This document shows, piece after piece, positions 7,140-15,190 of a stretch of 53,639 bases of DNA. Position 1 is the first letter of the stretch. Every line of letters begins with the position of its first letter. A program made the translations under genes and the position numbers. This DNA is from Verrucomicrobia bacterium Tous-C9LFEB. Lineage in GTDB: Bacteria > Acidobacteriota > Terriglobia > Terriglobales > Acidobacteriaceae. The notes under the pieces were generated by a model that worked only from the letters and a program-made list of their open reading frames with translations, did no database searches and was not told where the DNA came from. The stretch lies in the NCBI GenBank assembly GCA_903970445.1, contig CAJCIP010000012.1, forward strand, positions 1-53,639, read 5' to 3'.

Positions 7140-8423
7140 CTAATCGGTGTCCTTGTCGTCCACCACAAGTATCTGCAAGGCAAGCGGTGGTTCAAGCATG
7201 AACGGCATTGCACCCATCTCGGCGATAGCTTCCTCCAGCACTGCGCTGGAGCAGGGTTCTGTCGTCACGACAAACGGCAGCCGCTCCGATTCGTGCCCGC
7301 GATGCTGCAGGATGGAGTCGATGTTGATGTGGTGCTTTGCGAGCACACCAGCGATCGCCGCAACGATGCCCGGCTCATCCGCAACGATGAAGCGCAGGTA
7401 ATACGGCGCGCTCACTTCACCAGATACTTCTGCATGCTTTGTGGGCAAACGAACGGCGGCGCTCCCCTGCGCGATTGCCAAGACGTCACTCATGACCGCG
7501 ACGGCTGTGGGATGGCCGCCGGCTCCGTGCCCGCTGAAAACTACATCGCCACCGAAGCGGCCCTTGGTGACGACCATGTTTTGTGTGCCGTGAGACCAAG
7601 CGATCGGCGAAGTCGTAGGCACCAGCATGGGTCCAACGCGAGCCTGTACCTTGTCGCCGTGTTTCTGCGAGCGGCTTACCTGCCGGATCGTACAGCCGAG
7701 CTCCTTCGCGTAGGCAAAATCGACAGCCGCCACAGCTGAGATCGTTTGCGCGGGCACTTCGTCCGGGTTGATCTCCGCACGAAGGGCGAGGCGCGTCAGG
7801 ATGCAGAGCTTGGCACGCGCGTCGACGCCATCCACGTCAGCAGACGGGTTCGCCTCGGCATAGCCAGCGCGCTGCGCGTTCGCGAGCACTTCGCCGTAGT
7901 CAGCGCCGGCCTCCATCGAACTCAGAATGAAATTGCACGTGCCGTTCACAATGCCGCTGACGCGCGTGATCTCGTCCCCGCCGAGTCCCTGCGCGACCCC
8001 AGGAATCACCGGCACACCACCGGCTACCGCAGCGCCGTAAAGCAGCTGCACATTTGCTTTCGCTGCCACATCAAACAGCTCAGGACCGCGATACGCAATG
8101 AGCTGCTTGTTCGCGGTAACGACATGCTTCCCTACCTTGAGAGCGGCGCGCAGCCAACCGCCGACCGGATCAAGGCCACCGATTAGCTCAACAACAACAT
8201 CGACGTCCGCAGCCTCAATGACCCCTTCCGCCTGTTCAATCCACTGCACTTCGGGTTGTAAAAACTTTGCACGCTCATGCGAACGCTTGCGCTCCACGCC
8301 TCGGTTGAATATGCGCGTGATGAGAATGTCCTCACGACCCGAAGCGGCCAACACTTCTGCGAAAGAGCTGCCCACTGTTCCAAAGCCAAGCAAACCAACG
8401 CGCAGCACAGAGGATTCGCTCAT
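7140..8423 (-). CDS. hom: Homoserine dehydrogenase with C-terminal ACT domain
   Basis: This 427-aa enzyme reduces aspartate semialdehyde to homoserine on the route to threonine and methionine. Seen: the N-terminal Rossmann loop GLLGFGTVGSS, the ANKQLIAYRG segment, the catalytic core around GIVNGTCNFIL and YAEANPSADVDG, and a C-terminal ACT domain (RFIVADEPGIVAAIAGVL...) expected to confer feedback control. The start ATG at 8423 overlaps the stop of the guanine deaminase gene (TGATG), indicating translational coupling. A longer reading from 8495 would run through the deaminase and is rejected. Coupling of an amino-acid biosynthetic gene to a purine deaminase is unusual. Confidence 0.95.
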   Translation of the reverse strand: MSESSVLRVGLLGFGTVGSSFAEVLAASGREDILITRIFNRGVERKRSHERAKFLQPEVQWIEQAEGVIEAADVDVVVELIGGLDPVGGWLRAALKVGKHVVTANKQLIAYRGPELFDVAAKANVQLLYGAAVAGGVPVIPGVAQGLGGDEITRVSGIVNGTCNFILSSMEAGADYGEVLANAQRAGYAEANPSADVDGVDARAKLCILTRLALRAEINPDEVPAQTISAVAAVDFAYAKELGCTIRQVSRSQKHGDKVQARVGPMLVPTTSPIAWSHGTQNMVVTKGRFGGDVVFSGHGAGGHPTAVAVMSDVLAIAQGSAAVRLPTKHAEVSGEVSAPYYLRFIVADEPGIVAAIAGVLAKHHINIDSILQHRGHESERLPFVVTTEPCSSAVLEEAIAEMGAMPFMLEPPLALQILVVDDKDTD

Positions 8424-8896
8424 CAGTAGTTCACCTTGAATGGGCTGCTGTCCCAGACATGGAAGCTCTCCAACGCTTCTTCGGGCAGCAAGCAAAGGAT
8501 GGGAATGGTTCGCTCCTCGAGCGGCTTCGTCACTTCGCTGTACAGGAACGAGTCATCAAATCCTGCCTTCGCAGCATCCTCTCGATTGTTGCCGAAGTAG
8601 ATCGTGCGGCAACGAGACCAGTACAGCGCCGCCAGGCACATCGGGCATGGTTCGCAGCTCGTGTACACGTCACATCCATCCAGCTGAAACGTTCCCAGCG
8701 CCGCGCATGCATTGCGGATCGCGACGACCTCCGCGTGGGCCGTAGGGTCGTTTGATGACGTCACCTGATTGGAGCCCGTGGCAATCAAAACATCATCCTT
8801 CACCACCACCGCGCCGAACGGTCCGCCGCGCCCGCTCGTCACATTTTCCGTTGCTAGCTGAATGGCCTGCTGCATGAATTTCGGATTCCCGCCCAT
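8423..8896 (-). CDS. guaD: Guanine deaminase, cytidine-deaminase superfamily (GuaD-like)
   Basis: At 157 aa it closely follows the Bacillus-type GuaD pattern. It would convert guanine to xanthine, feeding urate production. The zinc and catalytic motif HAEVVAIR and the zinc cysteines in PCPMC are present, as are the family-typical GGPFGAVVVKDD, TSSNDPTAHAE, EPCPMCLAALYW and AGFDDSFLY segments. The latter separates it from TadA. The ATG at 8896 gives the natural N-terminus. It is divergent from allB with only 55 bp between the starts, so the two transcription units probably share a control region. Overlap with hom implies cotranscription. Confidence 0.88.
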   Translation of the reverse strand: MGGNPKFMQQAIQLATENVTSGRGGPFGAVVVKDDVLIATGSNQVTSSNDPTAHAEVVAIRNACAALGTFQLDGCDVYTSCEPCPMCLAALYWSRCRTIYFGNNREDAAKAGFDDSFLYSEVTKPLEERTIPILCLLPEEALESFHVWDSSPFKVNY

Positions 8897-8951
8897 AATC
8901 CTTTCTCTACCCCTACTGTCTACCCGTCTACTGTCTGGTTTAATCAGCTTC
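8897..8951. promoter_or_regulatory. 55-bp divergent promoter region guaD/allB
   Basis: Both the guaD-hom unit and the allB operon must be driven from this short, pyrimidine-rich gap or from within the neighbouring genes. A repeated TACTGTCT-like motif (CTACTGTCTACC then CTACTGTCTGG) is visible and could be a regulator site. This is a suggestion only. Confidence 0.3.
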
Positions 8952-10340
8952 ATGGTACATGCACTTGTTTCGCGTCGGGTGGTAACGCCGGAGGGGGAAC
9001 GCGAGATCGCCGTCTTGATCGAAGACGAACGCATCGTCGCCTTGAAACCTGTCGCGGAACTATCGCCGGACGTAGCCCGCGAAGACCTTGGCAACGTTGC
9101 TCTGCTGCCAGGCCTGATTGACGTCCACACGCACATCAACGAACCCGGCCGCACCGAGTGGGAAGGCTTTGCAACGGGCACGCGTGCTGCTGCTGCCGGA
9201 GGCTTCACCTCCATCGTTGATATGCCGTTGAACTGCCTTCCGGAAACAACAGACATAAAGGCGCTCGAAGACAAACGCGAAGCTGCGCGCGGCAAATGCA
9301 CGATCGACTACGCGCTTTGGGGCGGCGCCGTCGACGGCAATCAAGGTGAGATCGAGCCTCTCGCACTTGCCGGTGTGCCCGGCTTCAAATGCTTCCTGAT
9401 CTATCCCGGCTGCGATGGGTTCACCTCCATCGATCGCGAGAATCTTGAGCTAACACTGCCGCACATCGCACGCACAGGTTTACCGCTGCTCGTCCATGCA
9501 GAACTCGCTGCTCCAATCGACTCCGCCGCCGCCAAACTGAATGCAAGCGGCGCTGACTGGCACAGGTATGCAACCTACCTTGCCTCGCGCCCGGATGAAG
9601 CCGAGTTGCAGGCAATCTCTATGCTTCTAGACCTTTGCCGGCGTTACCGCTTCCGTCTCCACATCGTGCACCTTTCCACGGCGCAAGCGCTGCCGATGCT
9701 CGCCGCGGCCAAAGCTGAGGGTTTGCGGGTCACCGTAGAGACCTGCCCACACTATCTGCACTGCGCCGCGGAGGAAATCGCTGACGGAGCTACGCTGTTC
9801 AAGTGCGCGCCGCCGATTCGTTCTGCGGCCAACCGCGAAGCGCTTTGGCAGGCTCTCGTCGAGGGAACCATCGATCTCATCGCCACCGACCACTCGCCGT
9901 GCCCGCCCGCGATGAAGCGTCTCGAAGCACTCGAACCCGGCCAGGAAGCTGGCCGCTTCGACGAGGCCTGGGGCGGCATCGCTTCCTTGTCGACAGCGCT
10001 TCCTGTGCTTTGGACCGAGTGCGTCAAGCGCAACATCTCGCTTTCGAAGTTGTCGCAGTGGACCTCCGGCGCGCCCGCAGAACTCGCCGGCATCGCAATG
10101 CAAGTTGGATCGATCCAGCCAGGTAAGCACGCGAATCTCATCGCCTTCGACACGGACGCGTTTGCGACTGTCACTCCCGAACGGCTCCACTATCGCCACC
10201 CCATTTCGCCGTACATGGGAGAGCGGCTGCGCGGCGTGGTGCGCTCCACATGGCTCCGCGGAGAGCGTGTCTTTCACGACGGCACTTTCCCCGGCACTCC
10301 TCGCGGTCGCGAGTACGCGCTATCCTGTTCCCTCAGCTAA
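8952..10340 (+). CDS. allB: Allantoinase
   Basis: A 462-aa amidohydrolase-superfamily enzyme that opens the hydantoin ring of allantoin to allantoate. Seen: the metal motif LIDVHTHINEPGR (around residues 55-67), the carboxylated-lysine strand GFKCFL, metal histidines in LLVHAE and HIVHLS, and the catalytic TDHSPC. The start ATG at 8952 was chosen because the coding pattern begins with MVHALVSRRVV and the upstream reading lies inside the guaD leader. It is first gene of a seven- or eight-gene plus-strand operon; uraD starts 49 bp later. It could in principle be a hydantoinase, but the neighbours make allantoin the clear substrate. Confidence 0.93.
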   Translation: MVHALVSRRVVTPEGEREIAVLIEDERIVALKPVAELSPDVAREDLGNVALLPGLIDVHTHINEPGRTEWEGFATGTRAAAAGGFTSIVDMPLNCLPETTDIKALEDKREAARGKCTIDYALWGGAVDGNQGEIEPLALAGVPGFKCFLIYPGCDGFTSIDRENLELTLPHIARTGLPLLVHAELAAPIDSAAAKLNASGADWHRYATYLASRPDEAELQAISMLLDLCRRYRFRLHIVHLSTAQALPMLAAAKAEGLRVTVETCPHYLHCAAEEIADGATLFKCAPPIRSAANREALWQALVEGTIDLIATDHSPCPPAMKRLEALEPGQEAGRFDEAWGGIASLSTALPVLWTECVKRNISLSKLSQWTSGAPAELAGIAMQVGSIQPGKHANLIAFDTDAFATVTPERLHYRHPISPYMGERLRGVVRSTWLRGERVFHDGTFPGTPRGREYALSCSLS

Positions 10341-10389
10341 GCACTTCATTTGTTCCCGAATCACTATTCACTACTCACCGCCCTTTTCT

Positions 10390-10938
10390 ATGAGCCAGCA
10401 AGAACCTGTCAACACGATTCTCGAAAACTGGAACCGCCTCGAGCAGGAAACCGCAACGAAGGTCATCCTTCCGTGTAACGGCTCGCGCGCATGGGCCATC
10501 GGAGTGGTCAACGAGTACCCGTTCGACACTCCCGAGCAGATCTTCGCGGCCTCTGACAAGGTCTGGCGCAGCCTTCCCGAATCCGATTGGCAGCAGGCCT
10601 TCGACTCGCATCCACGCATCGGAGAGCAGAAGGCGAAATCAGCGACACAGCAGTCTGCCACTTGGTCAGAAGACGAGCAAAGCGCCGCACAGCTTGATGC
10701 TGAAACACAGCAAAAGCTTTCAGCCGCAAACAAAGAGTACGAAGCAAAGTTCGGGCACATCTTTCTCATCTGTGCGACCGGGAAATCGGCGAACGAGATA
10801 CTTGCCTCATTGCACCAGCGGCTGAAGAATAATGCAGCAACCGAACTACAGGAGGCCGCTGAGCAGCAGCGCCGCATCACGCAGCTTCGCCTCCGCAAAT
10901 GGCTGGAGCTGCCAGCCGCAAGATGCGAGGAGGTCTAG
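10390..10938 (+). CDS. uraD: OHCU decarboxylase
   Basis: This 182-aa protein of the 2-oxo-4-hydroxy-4-carboxy-5-ureidoimidazoline decarboxylase family makes S-allantoin, the last step of urate oxidation. The catalytic-His motif SHPRIGE (around residue 73), the W of DKVWRSLPESDW and the FGHIFLICATGKS segment match the family. The ATG at 10390 gives a short polar N-terminus. Its C-terminal coding end carries the Shine-Dalgarno sequence GAGGAGG (10926-10932) for uraH, which starts one base after the stop. It is separate from urate oxidase here, unlike fused forms in some bacilli. Confidence 0.92.
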   Translation: MSQQEPVNTILENWNRLEQETATKVILPCNGSRAWAIGVVNEYPFDTPEQIFAASDKVWRSLPESDWQQAFDSHPRIGEQKAKSATQQSATWSEDEQSAAQLDAETQQKLSAANKEYEAKFGHIFLICATGKSANEILASLHQRLKNNAATELQEAAEQQRRITQLRLRKWLELPAARCEEV

Positions 10939-10939
10939 C

Positions 10940-11275
10940 CTGGGACTTTCCACGCACATTCTCGACACGGCTGCCGGTCGTCCTGCAAGCGGCGTGTCAC
11001 TTACTCTGGGGCGACTCGAGGGAGCCAGTTGGGAGCAGGTCGGCACCGGTTTTACCGACGCTGACGGCCGTTGCCGCACTCTTCTTGGCGACGGACCCCT
11101 ACTGGCAGCAACATACAAGATCCATTTCGCCACCGCAGAATACTTCGCGACGCAAAAGCTAAGCGGCCTCTATCCATTCGTTGAAATCGTCTTCACCGTT
11201 GTCGACCCAGCACAGCACTATCACATTCCGCTGCTCCTGACGGCCAACGGCTACACCACCTACCGAGGAAGCTGA
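10940..11275 (+). CDS. uraH: 5-hydroxyisourate hydrolase (transthyretin-like)
   Basis: It hydrolyses 5-hydroxyisourate to OHCU. The 111-aa protein begins LGLSTHILDTAAGRPA, the family N-terminus, and ends with the diagnostic YRGS tetrapeptide. There is no ATG, GTG or TTG at the expected place. The first residue is encoded by CTG at 10940-10942, six bases after a strong AGGAGGT, so a rare CTG start is the best reading. An in-frame ATG at 10832 would add 36 residues that overlap uraD in another frame and do not belong to the family. The stop overlaps the uox start (TGATG). Confidence 0.88.
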   Translation: MGLSTHILDTAAGRPASGVSLTLGRLEGASWEQVGTGFTDADGRCRTLLGDGPLLAATYKIHFATAEYFATQKLSGLYPFVEIVFTVVDPAQHYHIPLLLTANGYTTYRGS

Positions 11276-12144
11276 TGCCACAATCGCAAGTTCGCCTTGC
11301 CGCCAATCGCTATGGCAAATCGCGCGTCCGTGTGATGCGCGTGACGAAGCACGAACAGCATCACGACCTCGATGAATGGACTGTGCAGATTCTCCTCACG
11401 GGGGACTTCGAAGAAGCACACACCGTCGGCGACAACACAAATATCCTGCCCACAGACACCATGAAGAACACGGTGTACTTCGTCGCACGCGAATCGAAAG
11501 CGCAAAGCATTGAAGACTACGCGAAGGAGCTCGTCAACTACATCCTGACGCGAAACCCGCAGGTCACAGATGTCCAAGTCGCCATCGAGTCGCACCTTTG
11601 GAAGCGGCTCACCATCGACGGCAAGCCATATCCGACAGCCTTTATGCGTGGCTCCGACGAGCGGCAGACCACGATCGTCTCGCGCGAGCCGGGCAAGGCC
11701 TTCCAGATCCGCAGCGGCTTCGACCATCTTACGGTGCTGAAAACGGCTCAGTCCGGCTTTTCCGGATACATCAAGGACTCGCTCACCACGCTGCCGGAAA
11801 CAACCGACCGCCTCTTCGGGACTGCACTACAAGCCGATTGGCCCTACAGGGACAACGCTATTGCTGAAGGCATTGACTTCAACAAGGTCCGAAAGCATCT
11901 TCGCGAAACGATGATCTCAACCTTCGCAAAGCATGATTCACTTTCCGTTCAGCAAACGCTCTATGCAATGGCGCAAGCCGCGCTCGGCCATACCGACATC
12001 ATCGACGAAGTGCACATGCTGATGCCGAACAAACACAACCTGCTCGTCGATATGGCGCGCTTCGGACGCGATAATCCGAATCACATCTTCGTTCCAACGG
12101 ATGAACCGCACGGCACCATCGAAGCCACGGTACAGCGCGCTTAG
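11275..12144 (+). CDS. uox: Urate oxidase (uricase)
   Basis: A 289-aa cofactor-free urate oxidase converting urate to 5-hydroxyisourate. It has two T-fold (tunnelling-fold) domains. Seen: YGKSRVRVMRV near the N-terminus, the catalytic-Thr region HTVGDNTNILPTDTMKN (around 49-65), the SGFDHLTVLKTAQSGFSGY segment that holds the substrate Phe and Arg partners, and HMLMPNKHNLLVD near the end. The length is normal and no peroxisome-like signal is expected. The ATG overlaps the uraH stop by one base. Xanthine dehydrogenase, needed to make urate, is not in the window. Confidence 0.95.
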   Translation: MPQSQVRLAANRYGKSRVRVMRVTKHEQHHDLDEWTVQILLTGDFEEAHTVGDNTNILPTDTMKNTVYFVARESKAQSIEDYAKELVNYILTRNPQVTDVQVAIESHLWKRLTIDGKPYPTAFMRGSDERQTTIVSREPGKAFQIRSGFDHLTVLKTAQSGFSGYIKDSLTTLPETTDRLFGTALQADWPYRDNAIAEGIDFNKVRKHLRETMISTFAKHDSLSVQQTLYAMAQAALGHTDIIDEVHMLMPNKHNLLVDMARFGRDNPNHIFVPTDEPHGTIEATVQRA

Positions 12145-12146
12145 CT

Positions 12147-13388
12147 ATGTCGCTTTCTCGCACACGCGCTGCAAAGGTGATCGAACGCTGTCGTGAGCTT
12201 TCACGCATCACCGATGTTCCTGGCGAAACCACGCGATTGTTCCTCTCACGCGCGACACACGCCGCACACGCGCTGCTGCTCTCATGGATGAGGCAGGCTG
12301 GCCTGGAGACGCGCACGGACGACATCGGCAACGTTCGGGGTGTGCGGCGCAGCAACGCTTCTGACACTTCGACCCTTCTCCTTTTTTCGCACATTGACAC
12401 TGTTCCCAATGCCGGCGCCTTCGATGGTCCCCTCGGCGTGCTGCTTGGCCTTGCTGTCATGGAGGAACTCGGCGCTACAGAGCTTCCGTTCAACATCGAG
12501 CTCATCGCGTTCTCAGAAGAAGAAGGTATTCGTTTCAGCTTTCCATTTCTCTCTTCAACAGCGGCAGCAGGCGGCATTACCCACGATCACCTGCGGCGCA
12601 AAGACGCAGCAGGCATCAGCGTGGAACAGGCTTTGCGAGATTTCGGCCTCAATCCAGAACGCTTGGGTGAAAGCTGTGCCTTTTCTCCGGCAACATTTGC
12701 GGCTCTCGAAGTCCACATCGAGCAAGGCCCTGTTTTAGAAGCAGAAGACCTGTCGCTGGCGGTGGTGCAAAGCATCATCGGCCAGTCACGCCTGCGACTC
12801 CGCTTCGAAGGCCAGGCAAACCACGCCGGCACCACCCCGATGCCGCTGCGGCGTGATGCTCTTACTGCGGCTGCCCAATGGATCGTCGATGTCGAGCGGT
12901 TTGCGCTGGATCACAAACAACTCGTCGCCACCGTCGGCCGCATCGAAGCGCTGCCCGGCGCAGTGAATGTCATTCCCGGTACGGTCGAGCTCACTCTGGA
13001 TGTACGACACCCAAGCGACGACTCACGACATGCCGCAGTGGGCGTTCTTCTTACCAAGGCGCAGCGTGCGGCCGAGTTGCGTGGTGTGCAGGTGAAAGCC
13101 ACAGTCGCCAGCGAGCAAAAGTCCGTTGCGATGGACGCTACGCTCGCGGCGTCACTTGCAGCGGCTGCCGAGCGTGCGGGGTATCCGGGTAGAACAATGT
13201 TTTCAGGCGCGGGCCACGACGCCATGATTCTCGCGCCGCACGTACCCACCATCATGCTGTTCGTGCGTTCGCCCGGCAGCCTGAGCCATCATCCTGATGA
13301 GGCTGCGCGCGAGGAAAATGTCGAAGCCGCGATCGCAGTGGTCATTGAATGGGTTCTTGGTTTGCGCCAAGGTGCGAACGACTCATGA
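12147..13388 (+). CDS. allC: Allantoate amidohydrolase, M20 family
   Basis: This 413-aa binuclear-metal amidohydrolase is expected to convert allantoate to ureidoglycine, CO2 and ammonia. Metal-site motifs are SHIDTVPNAGAFDG (around residues 91-104), the FSEEEG pair, VHIEQGP and the C-terminal LSHHPDE. The lid-domain GQANHAGTTPMPLRRDA is diagnostic of the hydantoinase/carbamoylase branch, and SGAGHDAM fits allantoate enzymes. The ATG lies 2 bp after the uox stop. The neighbouring ureidoglycine aminohydrolase supports allantoate rather than an N-carbamoyl amino acid as substrate. Confidence 0.85.
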   Translation: MSLSRTRAAKVIERCRELSRITDVPGETTRLFLSRATHAAHALLLSWMRQAGLETRTDDIGNVRGVRRSNASDTSTLLLFSHIDTVPNAGAFDGPLGVLLGLAVMEELGATELPFNIELIAFSEEEGIRFSFPFLSSTAAAGGITHDHLRRKDAAGISVEQALRDFGLNPERLGESCAFSPATFAALEVHIEQGPVLEAEDLSLAVVQSIIGQSRLRLRFEGQANHAGTTPMPLRRDALTAAAQWIVDVERFALDHKQLVATVGRIEALPGAVNVIPGTVELTLDVRHPSDDSRHAAVGVLLTKAQRAAELRGVQVKATVASEQKSVAMDATLAASLAAAAERAGYPGRTMFSGAGHDAMILAPHVPTIMLFVRSPGSLSHHPDEAAREENVEAAIAVVIEWVLGLRQGANDS

Positions 13389-13418
13389 CGCGAGCCGGAA
13401 ACCAATACAATCCTCTTC

Positions 13419-14186
13419 ATGCATCACCTTGGTCTCACACGCAGCGCGAACCGTCGCGACCATCTGCTGCTTACGCCGGACACATTCATCCGCACGCCGT
13501 TGCCAGGCCTCACGGGCTCGGCCATCGTGCACGTCTCCCCGGAGACGGGTGCCGGCTTCACGATGATGACAGTGGAGCTCGAAGCGAACGGCAGCTTCTC
13601 GGCCAGCGGCCAGCAGCGTTTCATCTATGTACTGGAAGGGCATTTACAGCTTGATTCTCAGCCCTTGAAGGAACTAACAGCCGGAAGCTATGCCTACCTT
13701 CCCCCCGGCGCGAACCGGAGAGTGAAAGCCGCCGAACCATCCCGTGTGATCGTGATCGACAAGCCGTTCGAGCCGCTCGACAGAGCCGACTCACTCGCTC
13801 TGCAGGAAGCAGGTGAAGCATGCGAGCCATGGTTCCTTGCGGGCAAGGAACAGGACATCCCACCGACCGCGCTCAACGGCGATGAAGATCTACAGGTGCG
13901 GTCCATGCTGCCCGCATCCATGGCCTTCGACTTCGCATGCAATACGATGTCGTATGCACCCGGCGCGTCGCTTAGCCAGGTCGAGATTCACTACATGGAG
14001 CATGGCTTGCTGATGCTTGAAGGCGGCGGCATCTATCGGCTTGGCGACGAGTGGTACCCAGTACAGGCCGGTGACTTCATCTGGATGGCTCCCTATTGCC
14101 CACAATGGTTCTGCGCTGTTGGCAAGCAGCCGGCAAAGTACCTCATCTACAAAAACTTCAATCGCCACACGCTCAAACAGGCCTAA
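13419..14186 (+). CDS. allE: (S)-ureidoglycine aminohydrolase, bicupin
   Basis: A 255-aa bicupin (AllE/UGHY family) that hydrolyses S-ureidoglycine to S-ureidoglycolate and ammonia, using a metal bound in the C-terminal cupin. The N-terminal barrel carries FIYVLEGHLQL and YAYLPPGANRR. The C-terminal barrel carries VEIHYMEHGLLMLEGGGIYRLG, with Glu and His ligand candidates, then the DFIWMAPYCPQWF motif. The length is normal. It lies 30 bp after allC and 5 bp before the TPR gene in the same operon. Together with the last gene it completes a route from allantoate to glyoxylate. Confidence 0.9.
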   Translation: MHHLGLTRSANRRDHLLLTPDTFIRTPLPGLTGSAIVHVSPETGAGFTMMTVELEANGSFSASGQQRFIYVLEGHLQLDSQPLKELTAGSYAYLPPGANRRVKAAEPSRVIVIDKPFEPLDRADSLALQEAGEACEPWFLAGKEQDIPPTALNGDEDLQVRSMLPASMAFDFACNTMSYAPGASLSQVEIHYMEHGLLMLEGGGIYRLGDEWYPVQAGDFIWMAPYCPQWFCAVGKQPAKYLIYKNFNRHTLKQA

Positions 14187-14191
14187 CGCGT

Positions 14192-15190
14192 ATGCTCAAG
14201 CTCGCAACAGTCTTCTTCATCGTCGCGTCATCTTCGATGGCGCAGCACCCAACGTTTAGCTTCGTCGCTCCCACAACGAGCGGCAGAGTGACGCTGCCGC
14301 CGCAGGGTGGTGCCTGGGAGCCCTCGGAAGCTGGGCTCTATGACGATGCGACGAGGCCCGTCCTGCAATACAGGGACGGCGCTCGCGACCTCGTGCTATC
14401 TGTTCTTCTATTTCCAAATCCTGGCAAAGCAGGAACTGCAGAAGCTTGCCGCAACTCTCTCATTCCTGGTCTAACGTCAGCGCTTCGTGAGCACGGTGCC
14501 GTCCTGGAAGCGGAGTCGCAAACGCTGCAGAGAGCCTCAAATGACTTGTTTCTTGCAGTCGCAAGCTACACCATCGCAAAGCAGGGAACAATTCCATTGC
14601 AGCAGCGGAATGTTTTTGCCTTTGCTGGAGACACTCATACCTGCGCGGAAATGCACATTTCGAAAGTGAAAGCGCAGGCGTCAGATCAGCATGTCTTTGA
14701 CGACCTCGTGAACCACTTTGCAGTGGACCTCAGCTACAAGCCTCTGGCGGTAGACTACGAGACGATGGGCGTCATTTTCTTCGAGGGCGCGAAGAACTAC
14801 GCGGCATCGGCTGTCTTCTATCAGCGCGCATATGATGAGCTCAATCCGGAAGAGCGCAAGTCGCGCATGGGCCGCTACACGGCGGATCGGCTCACCTTGT
14901 CGTATGGCATGGCCGGTGATCTAAAGCAATCGCGCGCGACTGCGCAGGCCGCCATTGCAGTCGACCCTGCATACCCGCTCTACTACTACAACCTCGCATG
15001 CGCCGATGCTGAGAGCGGAGACGCTGCTGCAGCGAAAATACATCTGCAACAGGCGTTCGAGCGGCGAGCCAACACGCTCCAAGGCGAGCCGTTCCCCGAC
15101 CCGACAAAAGATGACTCTCTCCAGAAGCTAAAAGCCGACAAGCCCTTCTGGGATCTGGCCACAAGCATTAGTGCGCAATTGAAAAAATGA
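14192..15190 (+). CDS. Exported TPR-containing protein of unknown role
   Basis: A 332-aa protein. The ATG at 14192 starts a Sec signal peptide (MLKLATVFFIVASSSMAQ). The middle is beta-rich and unassigned; residues about 185-320 contain TPR-like helices (AASAVFYQRAYDELNP; PLYYYNLACADAESGDAAAAKIHLQQAF). It lies between the two ureide enzymes, 5 bp after allE, and overlaps the next gene by four bases (ATGA), so it is translated with the pathway. No catalytic motif is visible. It may act in the periplasm in uptake or sensing of purine-derived compounds, but nothing in the sequence shows this. Confidence 0.7.
   Translation: MLKLATVFFIVASSSMAQHPTFSFVAPTTSGRVTLPPQGGAWEPSEAGLYDDATRPVLQYRDGARDLVLSVLLFPNPGKAGTAEACRNSLIPGLTSALREHGAVLEAESQTLQRASNDLFLAVASYTIAKQGTIPLQQRNVFAFAGDTHTCAEMHISKVKAQASDQHVFDDLVNHFAVDLSYKPLAVDYETMGVIFFEGAKNYAASAVFYQRAYDELNPEERKSRMGRYTADRLTLSYGMAGDLKQSRATAQAAIAVDPAYPLYYYNLACADAESGDAAAAKIHLQQAFERRANTLQGEPFPDPTKDDSLQKLKADKPFWDLATSISAQLKK

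Noticed and set aside
8424-8495. Upstream extension of hom
   Set aside because: It runs inside the guanine deaminase gene; the coupled ATG at 8423 fits the family start.
10832-10939. In-frame ATG start for uraH inside uraD
   Set aside because: The added 36 residues are Ser/Arg-rich shadow of uraD and do not belong to the HIU hydrolase family.
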